The position numbers and the translations under genes were made by a program. Positions 14,476-22,320 of a stretch of 26,843 bases of DNA are shown piece by piece. The notes under the pieces are model-generated. The model had not been told where the DNA came from. It saw nothing but the letters and a program-made list of their open reading frames with translations, and searched no databases. The stretch spans positions 1 to 26,843 of the forward strand of contig CABSAN010000030.1 in the NCBI GenBank assembly GCA_902475785.1, written 5' to 3'. The stretch comes from an uncultured Collinsella sp. (lineage in GTDB: Bacteria > Actinomycetota > Coriobacteriia > Coriobacteriales > Coriobacteriaceae). The stretch's first letter is position 1. Every line of letters starts with the position of its first letter.

Positions 14476-15027
14476 CTACTCCCCCAGCACGGCCTTTTTG
14501 GCGGCTGCAGCCATGTTGTCCAGATCTTCCTTGGTGGGGTGATCCTTTGCGGCGACCCAGTTATCGAGCAGCATCTTAAAGCGGACATTGTCGGGATCTT
14601 GCTCGAGCATGGCCTCGTAGCGCTGCTTGACCGCGGGACCCATCTTGCCCTGGCACATTGCCCAACCCACAAGCTCGGCATCCTCGGCCAAATTGGAGGT
14701 CACGCGATTGATAATCTGCTGATAATAGCTCTGATCGGCACCAAAACCGCAGGTACCGAACAGAAAGACGCGCTTGCCGTGCAAGGCGGAGAGCAACGCC
14801 GCGACCGAAGGCGTGCATGCGCCCTTGTCGCACCAAAAGCCGACGAGCACCGTATCGGCAGCACAGGCACCCTGCGCCTCGCGCGCAACCTGATCTGCGT
14901 CCGCATCGTCGCTCAGCGCGGCAGCGTGAATAAACTCGACGCCTGCAGCCTGTAGGGCACGCTTGATTGCGCCCGAAACCATCCTGGTATTACCGCTCTT
15001 GCTGTTAACCACCAAAGAGCACGTCAT
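14476..15027 (-). CDS. Flavodoxin-like FMN protein (Flavodoxin_3 type)
   Basis: A 183-residue protein. ATG 15027 is used, with GAGG ten bases upstream; a GTG two codons earlier is an equally possible start. The N-terminal strand and phosphate loop read CSLVVNSKSGNTRMVSGAI, the SxTGNT-like FMN-phosphate loop with SKSGNT. The middle, VLVGFWCDKGACTP, and KRVFLFGTCGFG match the Flavodoxin_3 pattern of GFW(V/C)DKG plus KVALFGT. The later CQGKMGP is also typical of that family. Residues about 150-183 form a C-terminal helical extension. The protein probably carries electrons with FMN in the cytoplasm; partners are unknown. It is a single gene with a likely own promoter and terminator. Confidence 0.82.
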   Translation of the reverse strand: MTCSLVVNSKSGNTRMVSGAIKRALQAAGVEFIHAAALSDDADADQVAREAQGACAADTVLVGFWCDKGACTPSVAALLSALHGKRVFLFGTCGFGADQSYYQQIINRVTSNLAEDAELVGWAMCQGKMGPAVKQRYEAMLEQDPDNVRFKMLLDNWVAAKDHPTKEDLDNMAAAAKKAVLGE

Positions 15028-15070
15028 AGTCACGTTGCCTCGTATCCCCCAAAACTAAAGCCACTAATGC

Positions 15071-15099
15071 AATTTATTAGATGAATATCTTAGTACTAA
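15071..15099 (-). promoter_or_regulatory. Possible promoter of the flavodoxin-like gene
   Basis: On the minus strand TTAGTA and TAAATT stand 17 bases apart in an AT-rich patch about 45 bases upstream of the start codon. Both boxes differ from consensus, so this is tentative. Confidence 0.35.
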
Positions 15100-15124
15100 C
15101 GACGCAGATGTACAGAGCAACCCG

Positions 15125-15232
15125 GTAGTCTTTTTGGGACGGGGCTTTTTTAGCTACCTCAAGCCCCAAAGCACCCCATGGCCATTCGGCTGGATAGGGG
15201 TAGCTAAAAAAGCCCCGTCCCAAAAAGACTAC
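15125..15232. repeat. Hairpin repeat, family B copy 1: perfect 34-bp arms
   Basis: Arms 15125-15158 and 15199-15232 are exact reverse complements over 34 bases, around a 40-base loop. The shared family core is TTTGGGACGGGGCTTTTTT. It lies between the ABC exporter gene (stop at 15244) and the flavodoxin-like gene. The T-run inside each arm means that either direction of transcription would meet stem-plus-T signals, so it may also terminate the exporter operon. A second, less perfect copy is at 19425-19494. Confidence 0.9.
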
Positions 15233-15243
15233 TTTGCGCCACG

Positions 15244-17103
15244 TTACTGTGCGAACTGGCTGCGGTAGAGTTCGGCGTAGAAGCCGCCTGCCGCTAGCAG
15301 CTCGTCGTGCGTGCCGCGCTCGATAATCTCGCCATCGCGCATTACCAGGATGCAATCGGCGTTGCGAATCGTCGACAGGCGGTGTGCCACGACAAAGCTC
15401 GTGCGGCCAGCCATGAGCTCGTCGAATGCCGCCTGCACCTGCAGCTCGGTACGCGTATCGATGCTCGACGTTGCCTCGTCCAGCAGCAGAATCGCCGGAT
15501 CGGTGAGCATAACGCGCGCAATGCACAGCAGCTGTTTTTGACCCTGGCTAAACGTGCCGCCGTCCTCGCCGATCACCGTATCGTAGCCGCCTGGCAGCTG
15601 CACGATAAACTTATGCGCATGAGCGCGCTTGGCGGCCTCGACAATCTGCTCGCGCGTGGCATCGGGGCAACCGTAGGCAATGTTTTCGGCTACCGTGCCC
15701 TCGAACAGCCAGGTGTCCTGCAGCACCATGCCAAAGGCGCGGCGCAGGCTCGCGCGCGTGTAGTCACGCGAGGAGCGACCATCGACTACGATGCGCCCAG
15801 CATCGATATCGTAAAAGCGCAGCAGCAGGTTGATGAGCGTCGTCTTGCCACAGCCCGTGGGACCGACGAGCGCATAGCGCATACCGGGCTTGGCATCGAT
15901 GCAGATATCCTTCAGCAGTTTGCGGTCGGGCACATAGCTAAAGTCCACATGCTCAAAGGTCACCTCACCCTGCGGGGCGGCAAGTTCCACGGCATCCGCC
16001 GCATCGGGCTCCTGCTCGCGCGCATCGAGCAGCGCAAACATGCGGCGCGCCGAGGCATACGCCGTCTGGATCTGCGTAATGACGTTGGTGACCTCGTTGA
16101 ACGGCTTGGTGTACTGGTTGGCGTAGGACAGGAAGATCTGCACGCCGCCCACCGTAAGCGCCGCAGGCACGCCCGTGATCACGCCCGCGCAGCCGATCAC
16201 GGCAACCACGGCGTAGATGATGTTGTTGATAAAGCGCGTACCGGGGTTGGAGAGCGAGCCCATAAACTGCGCGCGCTCGCCCGCCGTATAGAGCTCGGCG
16301 TTAAGGGCATCAAAGCGCTGTTGAGCGTGCGGGCCGTAGGCGAAGGCGTCCACGAGCTTTTGCTCACCCACATACTCCTCGATATGACCGCCGAGTTGGC
16401 CCTGGATGCGCTGTTGAGCAGTGAAGCTCTTATTGGAAAGCTTGGCGATGGCACCGGCCGCAAAGATGGAAAGCGGCGTGACGAGCACCACCACAAGCGT
16501 CATGGTCAGGTTGATGGAGAGCGTAAACGCGAGCGTGCCCACGATGGTGATGACGCCGGTAAAGAGCTGCGTAAAGCCCTGCAGCAGGCCATCGCCCACC
16601 TGGTCGACATCGTTGACCACGCGGCTCATGAGGTCGCCGTGGGCATGGCCGTCAATAAAGCTGAGCGGCATGCGGCTGAGCTTGTCGCTCGCCTCCACGC
16701 GCATGTCACGCACCGTTTCGTAGGATAGACGGTTGACGCAGTAGCCCTGCAGCCACTGGAAGGCTGCCGCGCCCACCACGACGATTGCGAGCTTGGTAAC
16801 GAGCGGCAGCAGCGACCCGAAGTCCACCTGCCCGGCGGCAACGATGAGGTCGATGCCCTCGCCGATGAGGATGGGCGTATAGAGTTGCAAGACCACCGAG
16901 ATGGCGGCGCTCACAAACGACGCCGTAAACGAAATGCGATGCGGACGGACGTAGCCCAGCAGACGGCGAGTTACCGCGCCTACGGGGTAACGCTCGGGGT
17001 CGCCGGGCTGGCGCGGACCGTCGCCCAGGTCGTTGAGGTTATCGTTGCCGGACACGTTGGCCGTCATCGTGGCGACCGAACCGGAAGAAGTATACGGATT
17101 CAT
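15244..17103 (-). CDS. ABC exporter half-transporter, canonical ATPase subunit
   Basis: A 619-residue half-transporter with an N-terminal six-helix exporter domain (about 45-340) and a C-terminal ATPase domain. Walker A is GPTGCGKTT with K420, the signature is FSQGQKQ (a normal variant of LSGGQ), Walker B ends in LLLDEATSS with catalytic E543, and the switch histidine is H574 in VVAHRLST. ATG 17103 directly follows the stop of the neighbouring subunit gene with GGGGGA upstream, so the two genes are co-translated. It resembles the MdlB/LmrD-type partner of heterodimeric multidrug exporters. The substrate cannot be inferred. The fragment at 26670-26843 encodes a close paralogue of its last 57 residues. 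Confidence 0.9.
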   Translation of the reverse strand: MNPYTSSGSVATMTANVSGNDNLNDLGDGPRQPGDPERYPVGAVTRRLLGYVRPHRISFTASFVSAAISVVLQLYTPILIGEGIDLIVAAGQVDFGSLLPLVTKLAIVVVGAAAFQWLQGYCVNRLSYETVRDMRVEASDKLSRMPLSFIDGHAHGDLMSRVVNDVDQVGDGLLQGFTQLFTGVITIVGTLAFTLSINLTMTLVVVLVTPLSIFAAGAIAKLSNKSFTAQQRIQGQLGGHIEEYVGEQKLVDAFAYGPHAQQRFDALNAELYTAGERAQFMGSLSNPGTRFINNIIYAVVAVIGCAGVITGVPAALTVGGVQIFLSYANQYTKPFNEVTNVITQIQTAYASARRMFALLDAREQEPDAADAVELAAPQGEVTFEHVDFSYVPDRKLLKDICIDAKPGMRYALVGPTGCGKTTLINLLLRFYDIDAGRIVVDGRSSRDYTRASLRRAFGMVLQDTWLFEGTVAENIAYGCPDATREQIVEAAKRAHAHKFIVQLPGGYDTVIGEDGGTFSQGQKQLLCIARVMLTDPAILLLDEATSSIDTRTELQVQAAFDELMAGRTSFVVAHRLSTIRNADCILVMRDGEIIERGTHDELLAAGGFYAELYRSQFAQ

Positions 17104-18978
17104 TTAGCAGTCCCCCTTTGCGCAAGTGGATGCCGGGGCAGCCGGGGCGGACGCGGGACTCGGGACGAACGCGGGCGTCGTGCTCCCCTGCTGACCCTCG
17201 AGCTCCTCGCGACGAAGCTGCGACTGGCAAATCTCGCGATAGAGTTGGCAGCTTGCGTACAGCTCGTCGTGCGTACCCAGGCCCGCGACCGAGCCGTGGT
17301 CGAGCACGCAGATCATGTCGGCGTCGCGCGCGGTCGAGACGCGCTGGCTCACGATCACCGTGGTTAGCGGGAGTCCGCCCGCGGCGGCACCGCGTACGCT
17401 GCGCTCGCGGATGGCGTGGCGAAGCGCTGCATCGGTCTTAAAGTCGAGCGCCGAGGCGGAGTCATCCATAATCAGAATCTGCGGCGAGCCCACCAGGGCA
17501 CGCGCAATGGTCAGGCGCTGGCGCTGGCCAACGCTGAAGTTCTTGCCGCCCGCCTCGACCGGGGCGCCGAGCCCCTGCGGCTTGTTGCGCACGAACTCGC
17601 TGGCCTGCGCTATATCGAGCGCCGCCCACAGCTCCTCATCGGTTGCCGACTCGTCGCGCCAGGTTAGGTTGCTGCGGATCGTGCCGCTCACGAGCGACGC
17701 GCGCTGCGGAACAGTCGCAACCACATGACGCAGCTGGTCGAGCGGCCAGGCGCGCACGTCGGCACCCATTACGCTCACGCTGCCGGTGCCCGTGTCGTAC
17801 AGGCGCGGGATGAGCGAGACGAGCGTCGACTTACCGCTGCCCGTGCCGCCGATAATGCCGAGCGTTTTGCCCAGCGGCAGCTCCAGGGTCACGTCATTGA
17901 CGGCGTTGGCGGCGCCCGCGCCAAAGGAGAAGCTCGCATGGCTCAAGCTCAGCGCGGGGACCGGAACAGCGCCACCCGCCAGTGCGCCCGGCTCGGGCAG
18001 CGCAACCGGCTGGTTGCCCTCGTCGGTAATGCTCGGCACGCAATTGAGCACCTCGTTGAGACGCGACGCACTGGCGCTCGCCTTGGTAAAGACCACGACC
18101 AGGTTGGCGACATACACGATGGAAGTCAGGGTCTGCGTCATGTAGTTGACGAACGCCATGACCTGGCCCTGCGTGAGTTCGCCCACGTTGACCTGGATGC
18201 CGCCCACCCACAGGATGGCGCACACGCCCAGGTTCATCACCAAAAACGTGACGGGGTTGAGGATCGACGAGAGCTTGCCCACCGCGATTGCGACACGCGC
18301 CTGGTCATCGGCCGCCTGGGCAAAACGCTCACGTTCGTGACCCTCGCGCACAAACGCCCGGACCACGCGGGCGCCCGAAAGCCCCTCGCGGCAAATGAGC
18401 GCGATGCGGTCGAGCTTTGCCTGCAGCTGCTTGTAGTACGGGATGCAGCGCGCCATGACAAACCAAAACACCAGGCCGATGGCGGGCGTGCAAATCAAAA
18501 AGATGATGCCGAGCTTAAGGTCGATGGCAAGGGCCGCGACCATGGAACCCACCGCCAAGAAGGGCCAGCGGATGAGCATGCGCACGCCCAGCGCCACAGC
18601 AAGCTGCACCTGGTTGACGTCGTTGGTAATGCGCGTGATGAGCGACGGCGTGCCAAAGCGGTCAAGTTCGGCATAGCTCAGCTTGTTGATGTGCTGGTAG
18701 AGTGCGCCGCGAATGTCAGTACCCATGCCCTGCGAGGTGAGCGCCGCCATCTTTTGGCAGACGAGCGTAAACGAGATGCCGATCACGGCCATGGCGGCGA
18801 GCACCATGCCGTAGTGGACGACGGCACTCATGTCGTGCGCACCGATACCTTTATCAATCATCTGGGCAATCACCAGCGGCGTCAGCAGGTCAAAGATCAC
18901 TTCGATCAGCTTGCACGCAGGACCAATCACCATATACCGGTGAAACTTACCACCAAAACGCCTGAGCAGCTCAATCAT
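17104..18978 (-). CDS. ABC exporter half-transporter, degenerate ATPase subunit
   Basis: A 624-residue half-transporter. ATG 18978 has AGGGAG nine bases upstream; an upstream TTG has no such site. Six membrane helices occupy about 15-310. Walker A is GGTGSGKST with K383. Three conserved positions are altered as in other heterodimeric exporters: the signature is FSVGQ, the catalytic glutamate is replaced by D506 in ILIMDDSASALD, and the switch histidine by Q545 in IVSQRVST. With the canonical partner encoded directly downstream (TAA then ATG) this predicts one active and one silent ATP site, as in the TM287/288 and BmrCD families. The C-terminus has an Ala/Pro-rich tail of about 35 residues ending AKGDC. 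Confidence 0.9.
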   Translation of the reverse strand: MIELLRRFGGKFHRYMVIGPACKLIEVIFDLLTPLVIAQMIDKGIGAHDMSAVVHYGMVLAAMAVIGISFTLVCQKMAALTSQGMGTDIRGALYQHINKLSYAELDRFGTPSLITRITNDVNQVQLAVALGVRMLIRWPFLAVGSMVAALAIDLKLGIIFLICTPAIGLVFWFVMARCIPYYKQLQAKLDRIALICREGLSGARVVRAFVREGHERERFAQAADDQARVAIAVGKLSSILNPVTFLVMNLGVCAILWVGGIQVNVGELTQGQVMAFVNYMTQTLTSIVYVANLVVVFTKASASASRLNEVLNCVPSITDEGNQPVALPEPGALAGGAVPVPALSLSHASFSFGAGAANAVNDVTLELPLGKTLGIIGGTGSGKSTLVSLIPRLYDTGTGSVSVMGADVRAWPLDQLRHVVATVPQRASLVSGTIRSNLTWRDESATDEELWAALDIAQASEFVRNKPQGLGAPVEAGGKNFSVGQRQRLTIARALVGSPQILIMDDSASALDFKTDAALRHAIRERSVRGAAAGGLPLTTVIVSQRVSTARDADMICVLDHGSVAGLGTHDELYASCQLYREICQSQLRREELEGQQGSTTPAFVPSPASAPAAPASTCAKGDC

Positions 18979-19116
18979 AAAAAGGCGCTCCCTATCATCA
19001 TCTCTCTTCAATCTGATTCATGATAGTACGGAGAACCCTAGAGATGCGTAAGCAACTCGTTACAGAAGAATCTTGGATAGCGGTAAAAACCGCCTATGTT
19101 TAGGCGCGGTCAGCGA

Positions 19117-19216
19117 GCGCCATCCAGAGCGCACAAGTTGGCATGAAAAAGGCAAGGCATAGACCTTCTGGTCATGCCTTGCCTTTTGAATGACAAATTG
19201 TCGCTCTGGGTGGCGC
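19117..19216. repeat. Nested hairpin element 2 around a terminator core
   Basis: The outer arms GCGCCATCCAGAGCGCACAA (19117-19136) and TTGTCGCTCTGGGTGGCGC (19198-19216) are reverse complements with one substitution and one bulge. They enclose the strong terminator hairpin at 19147-19187. The arm sequences are unrelated to those of the elements at 14305 and 23502; only the architecture is shared. Confidence 0.75.
19147..19187. terminator. Bidirectional intrinsic terminator below the SRP RNA gene
   Basis: AAAAGGCAAGGCAT plus GACC pair with GGTC plus ATGCCTTGCCTTTT around a TTCT loop, with an A-run on one side and a T-run on the other. It lies about 85 bases past the 3' end of the SRP RNA and about 170 bases upstream of the ABC exporter start. 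Confidence 0.85.
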
Positions 19217-19270
19217 GCAGCGTCGATCATTGCGCGGTTTGGTAAAACCGCGCAAAAAAGAAAGCCCGTG

Positions 19271-19369
19271 CGCTCGATGGATCCGGATGCCCGACAGAGG
19301 CTCCTTATGGCTGCTTCCTTCCGGACCTGACCAGATTCGGAACATGTCGTCATCCGAACCCATCGAACG
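19271..19369 (-). ncRNA. ffs: Signal recognition particle RNA (bacterial small type, 4.5S-like)
   Basis: The minus strand contains GGTCCGGAAGGAAGCAGCC, the invariant domain-IV loop of SRP RNA with its GGAA tetraloop (the Ffh-binding site). The ends pair as a long stem: TCGATGGGTTCGGATG at the 5' side with CATCCGGATCCATCGA at the 3' side. The length of about 99 bases fits the short bacterial form. A run TTTCTTTTTT follows the 3' stem and probably ends the transcript. Exact ends are estimated from the stem. Confidence 0.92.
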
Positions 19370-19424
19370 CGCTAGGCGCTCGATATATCTTACCCGCTCC
19401 CGCCCGATGGGGCAAGGTGGCTAA

Positions 19425-19494
19425 TTTGGGACGGGGCTTTTTTGACTACTTGGGCAATCAGATCGACAGGTGGTCAAATAAGCCCCGTCCCAAA
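19425..19494. repeat. Hairpin repeat, family B copy 2
   Basis: TTTGGGACGGGGCTTTTTTG at 19425-19444 pairs with CAAATAAGCCCCGTCCCAAA at 19475-19494, with one mismatch, and the stem continues on the inside (ACTAC/GTGGT). It shares its arm with 15125-15232, but the inner stem end and loop differ. Confidence 0.85.
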
Positions 19495-19524
19495 AAGACT
19501 GGTCTGCTGCCGTGCCACAAAAGG

Positions 19525-19661
19525 GGCCTATCTACTACGTTTAGGCCGCAGGGGTCAACCATAGCCGGCTTTTTCGAAAATCGGCAAGCTTTCTACCTGC
19601 GGTTTTAATTTCACAAAATCCGGGATGGTCAAGGGTGCTCGGCTAAACGTAGTAGATGGCC
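19525..19661. repeat. Hairpin repeat, family E (ATCTACTACGTTTAG)
   Basis: The left arm 19525-19548 (GGCCTATCTACTACGTTTAG then GCCG) pairs with 19640-19661 apart from two single-base bulges. The ~91-base interior contains a smaller stem-loop (GCCGGCTTTTTCGAAAATCGGC). There is no open frame of note. Only one copy is seen in this window. Confidence 0.75.
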
Positions 19662-19724
19662 GCATTTCATGGCGGACGGTCCGACCCAAGGCCCAAGGCG
19701 GCCAGCCTCGGATAGCCATTCTCG

Positions 19725-19793
19725 AAGTTGCGGTGGAATAGTTCCTGTTTTTGCCGCCTGAGCCGCCAAACAGGAACTATTCCACCGCAACTT
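19725..19793. repeat. Hairpin repeat, family A copy 2: perfect 26-bp arms
   Basis: Arms 19725-19750 and 19768-19793 are exact reverse complements, beginning AAGTTGCGGTGGAATA, around a 17-base loop. The outer 16 bases match the hairpin at 634-700. It lies 17 bases beyond the stop of the TadA-glycerate kinase gene on the minus strand. Together with the two preceding elements it forms a run of three different hairpin repeats in a gene-free stretch (19370-19809). Confidence 0.88.
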
Positions 19794-19809
19794 ATCGAGG
19801 GGATGGGTT

Positions 19810-21591
19810 TTAGATGCGGCCAAGGTCGAAGGATTGGGCGGCTGCTTCACCGGCGCAGATGAGGTTGGTTGTGGCTTCCTGGGGGTCGAGCGCTTGGTCA
19901 AGAGGCATGGGCCTGCGGCAGACCGGCAGGACCAAGTCGATGCCCTGACCATACACCGCATCCAAATTATCCGCACGACCGCCCACGACGGCTACTACCG
20001 GCTTGCCATAGCGATTGGCACGGCGGGCCACGCCCACCGGCGCCTTGCCGGCAGCGGATTGCTCGTCCATGTTGCCCTCGCCTGTAATGACCAGGTCGAC
20101 ATCGCGCACGCGTTCGTCAAACCCAATCAGATCGAGCACCGTCTCCACGCCCGAACGCAACTCAGCACCGAGCGCCAGCAGCGCGGCACCCAAGCCACCT
20201 GCCGCGCCCGCGCCAGGCACGCCGAGCACCGAGCCAAATGTCCGCACGCCCTCGGGCACGCGCAACAACCCCTGAGCCCGCACCCCGGTAATCGCCGCAT
20301 CGAGCAGGCGGCCGTAGCCGACCATCCAGCTGTCGTACCCGCGCAGTACCTCGGCATCACCCGCCGGCAAACCCTTCTGCCCACCAAACACCGCCAGTGC
20401 GCCTCGACGCCCCACGAGCGGATTCTCGACATCGGAAAGCACGATGATACGCGTGCCGTTTAGTGCCCGAAGCGCCGGTGCCAAATCGATATTCGCCACG
20501 TGTTCAAGGCCCGCGAGACCGGGGGCGATATTGCAGCCACGGTCATCGACAAGGTGGGCGCCCAGCGCCTGCAGCATGCCGGCGCCACCATCGTTGGTGG
20601 CGCTGCCGCCCAGACCAATATAGACAGTCTTTGCCCCAGCACGAACCGCGCGAAGCATCAGCTCGCCCACGCCATAGGTCGAAGCCGCAAGCGCCGCCGA
20701 TTCCGTGCAAGGTGAATACCCAATACCTGCCGCCTCGGCCATCTCAATAACAGCAGATTCACGCTCGCCGTCCACCAGCATCCGGGCAGACACGCGGTCG
20801 CCCAAGGGGCCTGCGACTTCACATGCCACGACCTCACCGCCGCACGCGGCAACGGCATCGAGCGTTCCCTCGCCGCCATCCGCCAGCGGCAGCGCGCTTA
20901 CCTGGGCATCGGGCCACACGCGGCGCACACCTTCGGCAACGGCCGCCTCCGCCTGTGCACTCGAAACGCTGCCCTTAAAGGAATCAATCGCCAACAGCAC
21001 ACGACGGGGCCGGCGCTGCACGGAGCCAAAGTCGAGCGTCTCGCCAGCGAGATCCCCAACACCCGCAAGCGCCTCGGCGTGGGCGGCATGCGCCTCAAGA
21101 TCGGCCCCACAACCGCAGCCAGCACCATCGGTGCCACGCAGCCCACTAAAATAGCCGCTCAGCACCGCGCGGCACTCATCCGCCAGCACGCCGGCATGTA
21201 CGTTAAACCGATGATTCAGGCGCGAATCGGCATTCAGGTCGTATAGCGACCCCAGAGCGCCCGCTTTAGCATCGGACGCGCCGTACACGCAGCGCCCCAC
21301 GCGCGCGTTAACCATAAGCCCCGCGCACATGCAGCAGGGCTCGAGCGTTACGTAGACCGTGCAATCGGAAAGGCGCCAACGACCGAGCGACCGCGCGGCG
21401 GCGCATAGGGCCGCAAACTCGGCATGCGCCGAAGGGTCCTGGTCGAGCTCGCGGCGATTATGCGCCCGCGCGACGATCTCACCCGCGCGCACTACCACGG
21501 CACCAATCGGTACCTCGCCCACCGCAGCGGCGGCGCGCGCCTCCGCCAGCGCCTCGCGCATGAACTTCTCATCGATTCCGGTGCTCGTCAT
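19810..21591 (-). CDS. tadA: Fusion of tRNA adenosine deaminase TadA with glycerate 2-kinase
   Basis: A 593-residue continuous frame from ATG 21591, preceded by GGGAAGG six bases upstream. Residues 1-152 are a complete TadA: H56-A57-E58 (zinc ligand and proton shuttle) and P85-C86-C87-M88-C89 (zinc cysteines), then GRCVYGASDAKAGALGSLYDL and FNVHAGVL. This enzyme converts A34 to inosine in tRNA-Arg(ACG). Residues 153-195 are a Gly/Ala/His linker containing CGCG. Residues 196-593 are a complete GlxK/GarK-type glycerate kinase: AIDSFKGSVSS (203-213), LADGGEGT, GLGGSATNDGGAGMLQALG and VITGEGNMDEQSAAGKAPVGVA, which phosphorylates D-glycerate with ATP. The two activities have no known link. It lies between the SRP RNA and tRNA-Ser, a familiar tadA setting. 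No stop or ribosome site separates the halves, so I read it as one polypeptide. Confidence 0.9.
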   Translation of the reverse strand: MTSTGIDEKFMREALAEARAAAAVGEVPIGAVVVRAGEIVARAHNRRELDQDPSAHAEFAALCAAARSLGRWRLSDCTVYVTLEPCCMCAGLMVNARVGRCVYGASDAKAGALGSLYDLNADSRLNHRFNVHAGVLADECRAVLSGYFSGLRGTDGAGCGCGADLEAHAAHAEALAGVGDLAGETLDFGSVQRRPRRVLLAIDSFKGSVSSAQAEAAVAEGVRRVWPDAQVSALPLADGGEGTLDAVAACGGEVVACEVAGPLGDRVSARMLVDGERESAVIEMAEAAGIGYSPCTESAALAASTYGVGELMLRAVRAGAKTVYIGLGGSATNDGGAGMLQALGAHLVDDRGCNIAPGLAGLEHVANIDLAPALRALNGTRIIVLSDVENPLVGRRGALAVFGGQKGLPAGDAEVLRGYDSWMVGYGRLLDAAITGVRAQGLLRVPEGVRTFGSVLGVPGAGAAGGLGAALLALGAELRSGVETVLDLIGFDERVRDVDLVITGEGNMDEQSAAGKAPVGVARRANRYGKPVVAVVGGRADNLDAVYGQGIDLVLPVCRRPMPLDQALDPQEATTNLICAGEAAAQSFDLGRI

Positions 21592-21626
21592 CGTTCGCCT
21601 TCCCTGTTGCAAACCCAAAACGATGC

Positions 21627-21632
21627 TATCAT
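21627..21632 (+). promoter_or_regulatory. Possible -10 box of tRNA-Ser
   Basis: TATCAT lies 11 bases upstream of the tRNA 5' end. TTGCAA at 21607-21612 is 14 bases upstream of it, too close for a standard -35, so the promoter is only tentative. Confidence 0.35.
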
Positions 21633-21642
21633 TACGACTCAC

Positions 21643-21732
21643 GGAGAGATGGCAGAGCGGTTGAATGCGGCGGTCTTGAAAACCGTTGAGCGCGAGAGCG
21701 TTCCGGGGGTTCGAATCCCCCTCTCTCCGCCA
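21643..21732 (+). tRNA. tRNA-Ser (anticodon UGA)
   Basis: The acceptor stem GGAGAGA pairs with TCTCTCC, with discriminator G and an encoded CCA (21730-21732). The anticodon loop CTTGAAA gives UGA, which reads UCA/UCG serine codons. The long variable arm (TGAGCGCGAGAGCGTTCC region) is the type II hallmark of tRNA-Ser. The T arm is GGGGGTTCGAATCCCCC. Confidence 0.97.
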
Positions 21733-21735
21733 CTC

Positions 21736-22320
21736 TTAGTGACTCACCGGCGTCATGGTCCGTTCGAACAGTGCATCGACCACGTCGGCGATTTCGGATC
21801 GGCGCTCTAGTACGTGGCCCGATTCCCACCACATGGTAAAGAGCCGAATAATGCCGCCGGCGACAAACTCAGACGTTGTCTCGAGCGATACGGGCGCGAG
21901 CGCGTCCTCGTCAAGCGCGCTCATCACGCGCCCACGTATGGAACGTGCGATGCGGTCACAAATCATGCTAGTCAGCATACCCGACATACTGCTCGCCAAA
22001 ATGTTATCCATGAGCTGCTCATGCGCCAGAATCAGATCCATGGCATCGGCGAACACTTCGTGGCGAAGCGCGCGTACGTCCTCGGCGCCCTCCGCGCCAT
22101 CCGCATCGGCCCGCTTTTGCGGCAGGCCCGACATGAGTTCATCGATATAGAAGGCAAAGTAATCGTTTTTGTCGCGGAAGTGCTTGTAGAACGTCGTCCG
22201 ACGAATCATAGCGCGGTCGCACAGCATGGCAACCGTCACGTCCTCAAACCGATGCTCTTCGAGCAGCTCAGTAAAGGCCTCGAACAGGGCCCGATAGGTT
22301 TTCTTGATGCGAAGGTCCAT
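21736..22320 (-). CDS. TetR/AcrR-family transcriptional regulator
   Basis: A 194-residue protein. ATG 22320 is chosen, with GGAGG nine bases upstream; an ATG 12 codons earlier precedes that site. The N-terminal helix-turn-helix at about 8-55 reads KKTYRALFEAFTELLEEHRFEDVTVAMLCDRAMIRRTTFYKHFRDKNDYFAFY, with the typical TetR pattern TVxxLCxxAxIxRxTFYxHFxxK. The remainder is helical with no recognisable ligand family and ends in VVDALFERTMTPVSH. It stands alone: tRNA-Ser is downstream and lemA is divergent upstream, so it could control itself or lemA. The target is unknown. Confidence 0.87.
   Translation of the reverse strand: MDLRIKKTYRALFEAFTELLEEHRFEDVTVAMLCDRAMIRRTTFYKHFRDKNDYFAFYIDELMSGLPQKRADADGAEGAEDVRALRHEVFADAMDLILAHEQLMDNILASSMSGMLTSMICDRIARSIRGRVMSALDEDALAPVSLETTSEFVAGGIIRLFTMWWESGHVLERRSEIADVVDALFERTMTPVSH

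Noticed and set aside
15077..15526. Minus-strand protein crossing the perfect inverted repeat
   Set aside because: Its frame overlaps the ABC transporter in another phase and runs through both hairpin arms; it has no ribosome site or family features.
19810..21591. Two separate overlapping genes (tadA and glxK)
   Set aside because: There is no stop codon between the domains and no ribosome site with a start codon was noticed near the kinase start; the frame is continuous through the linker.
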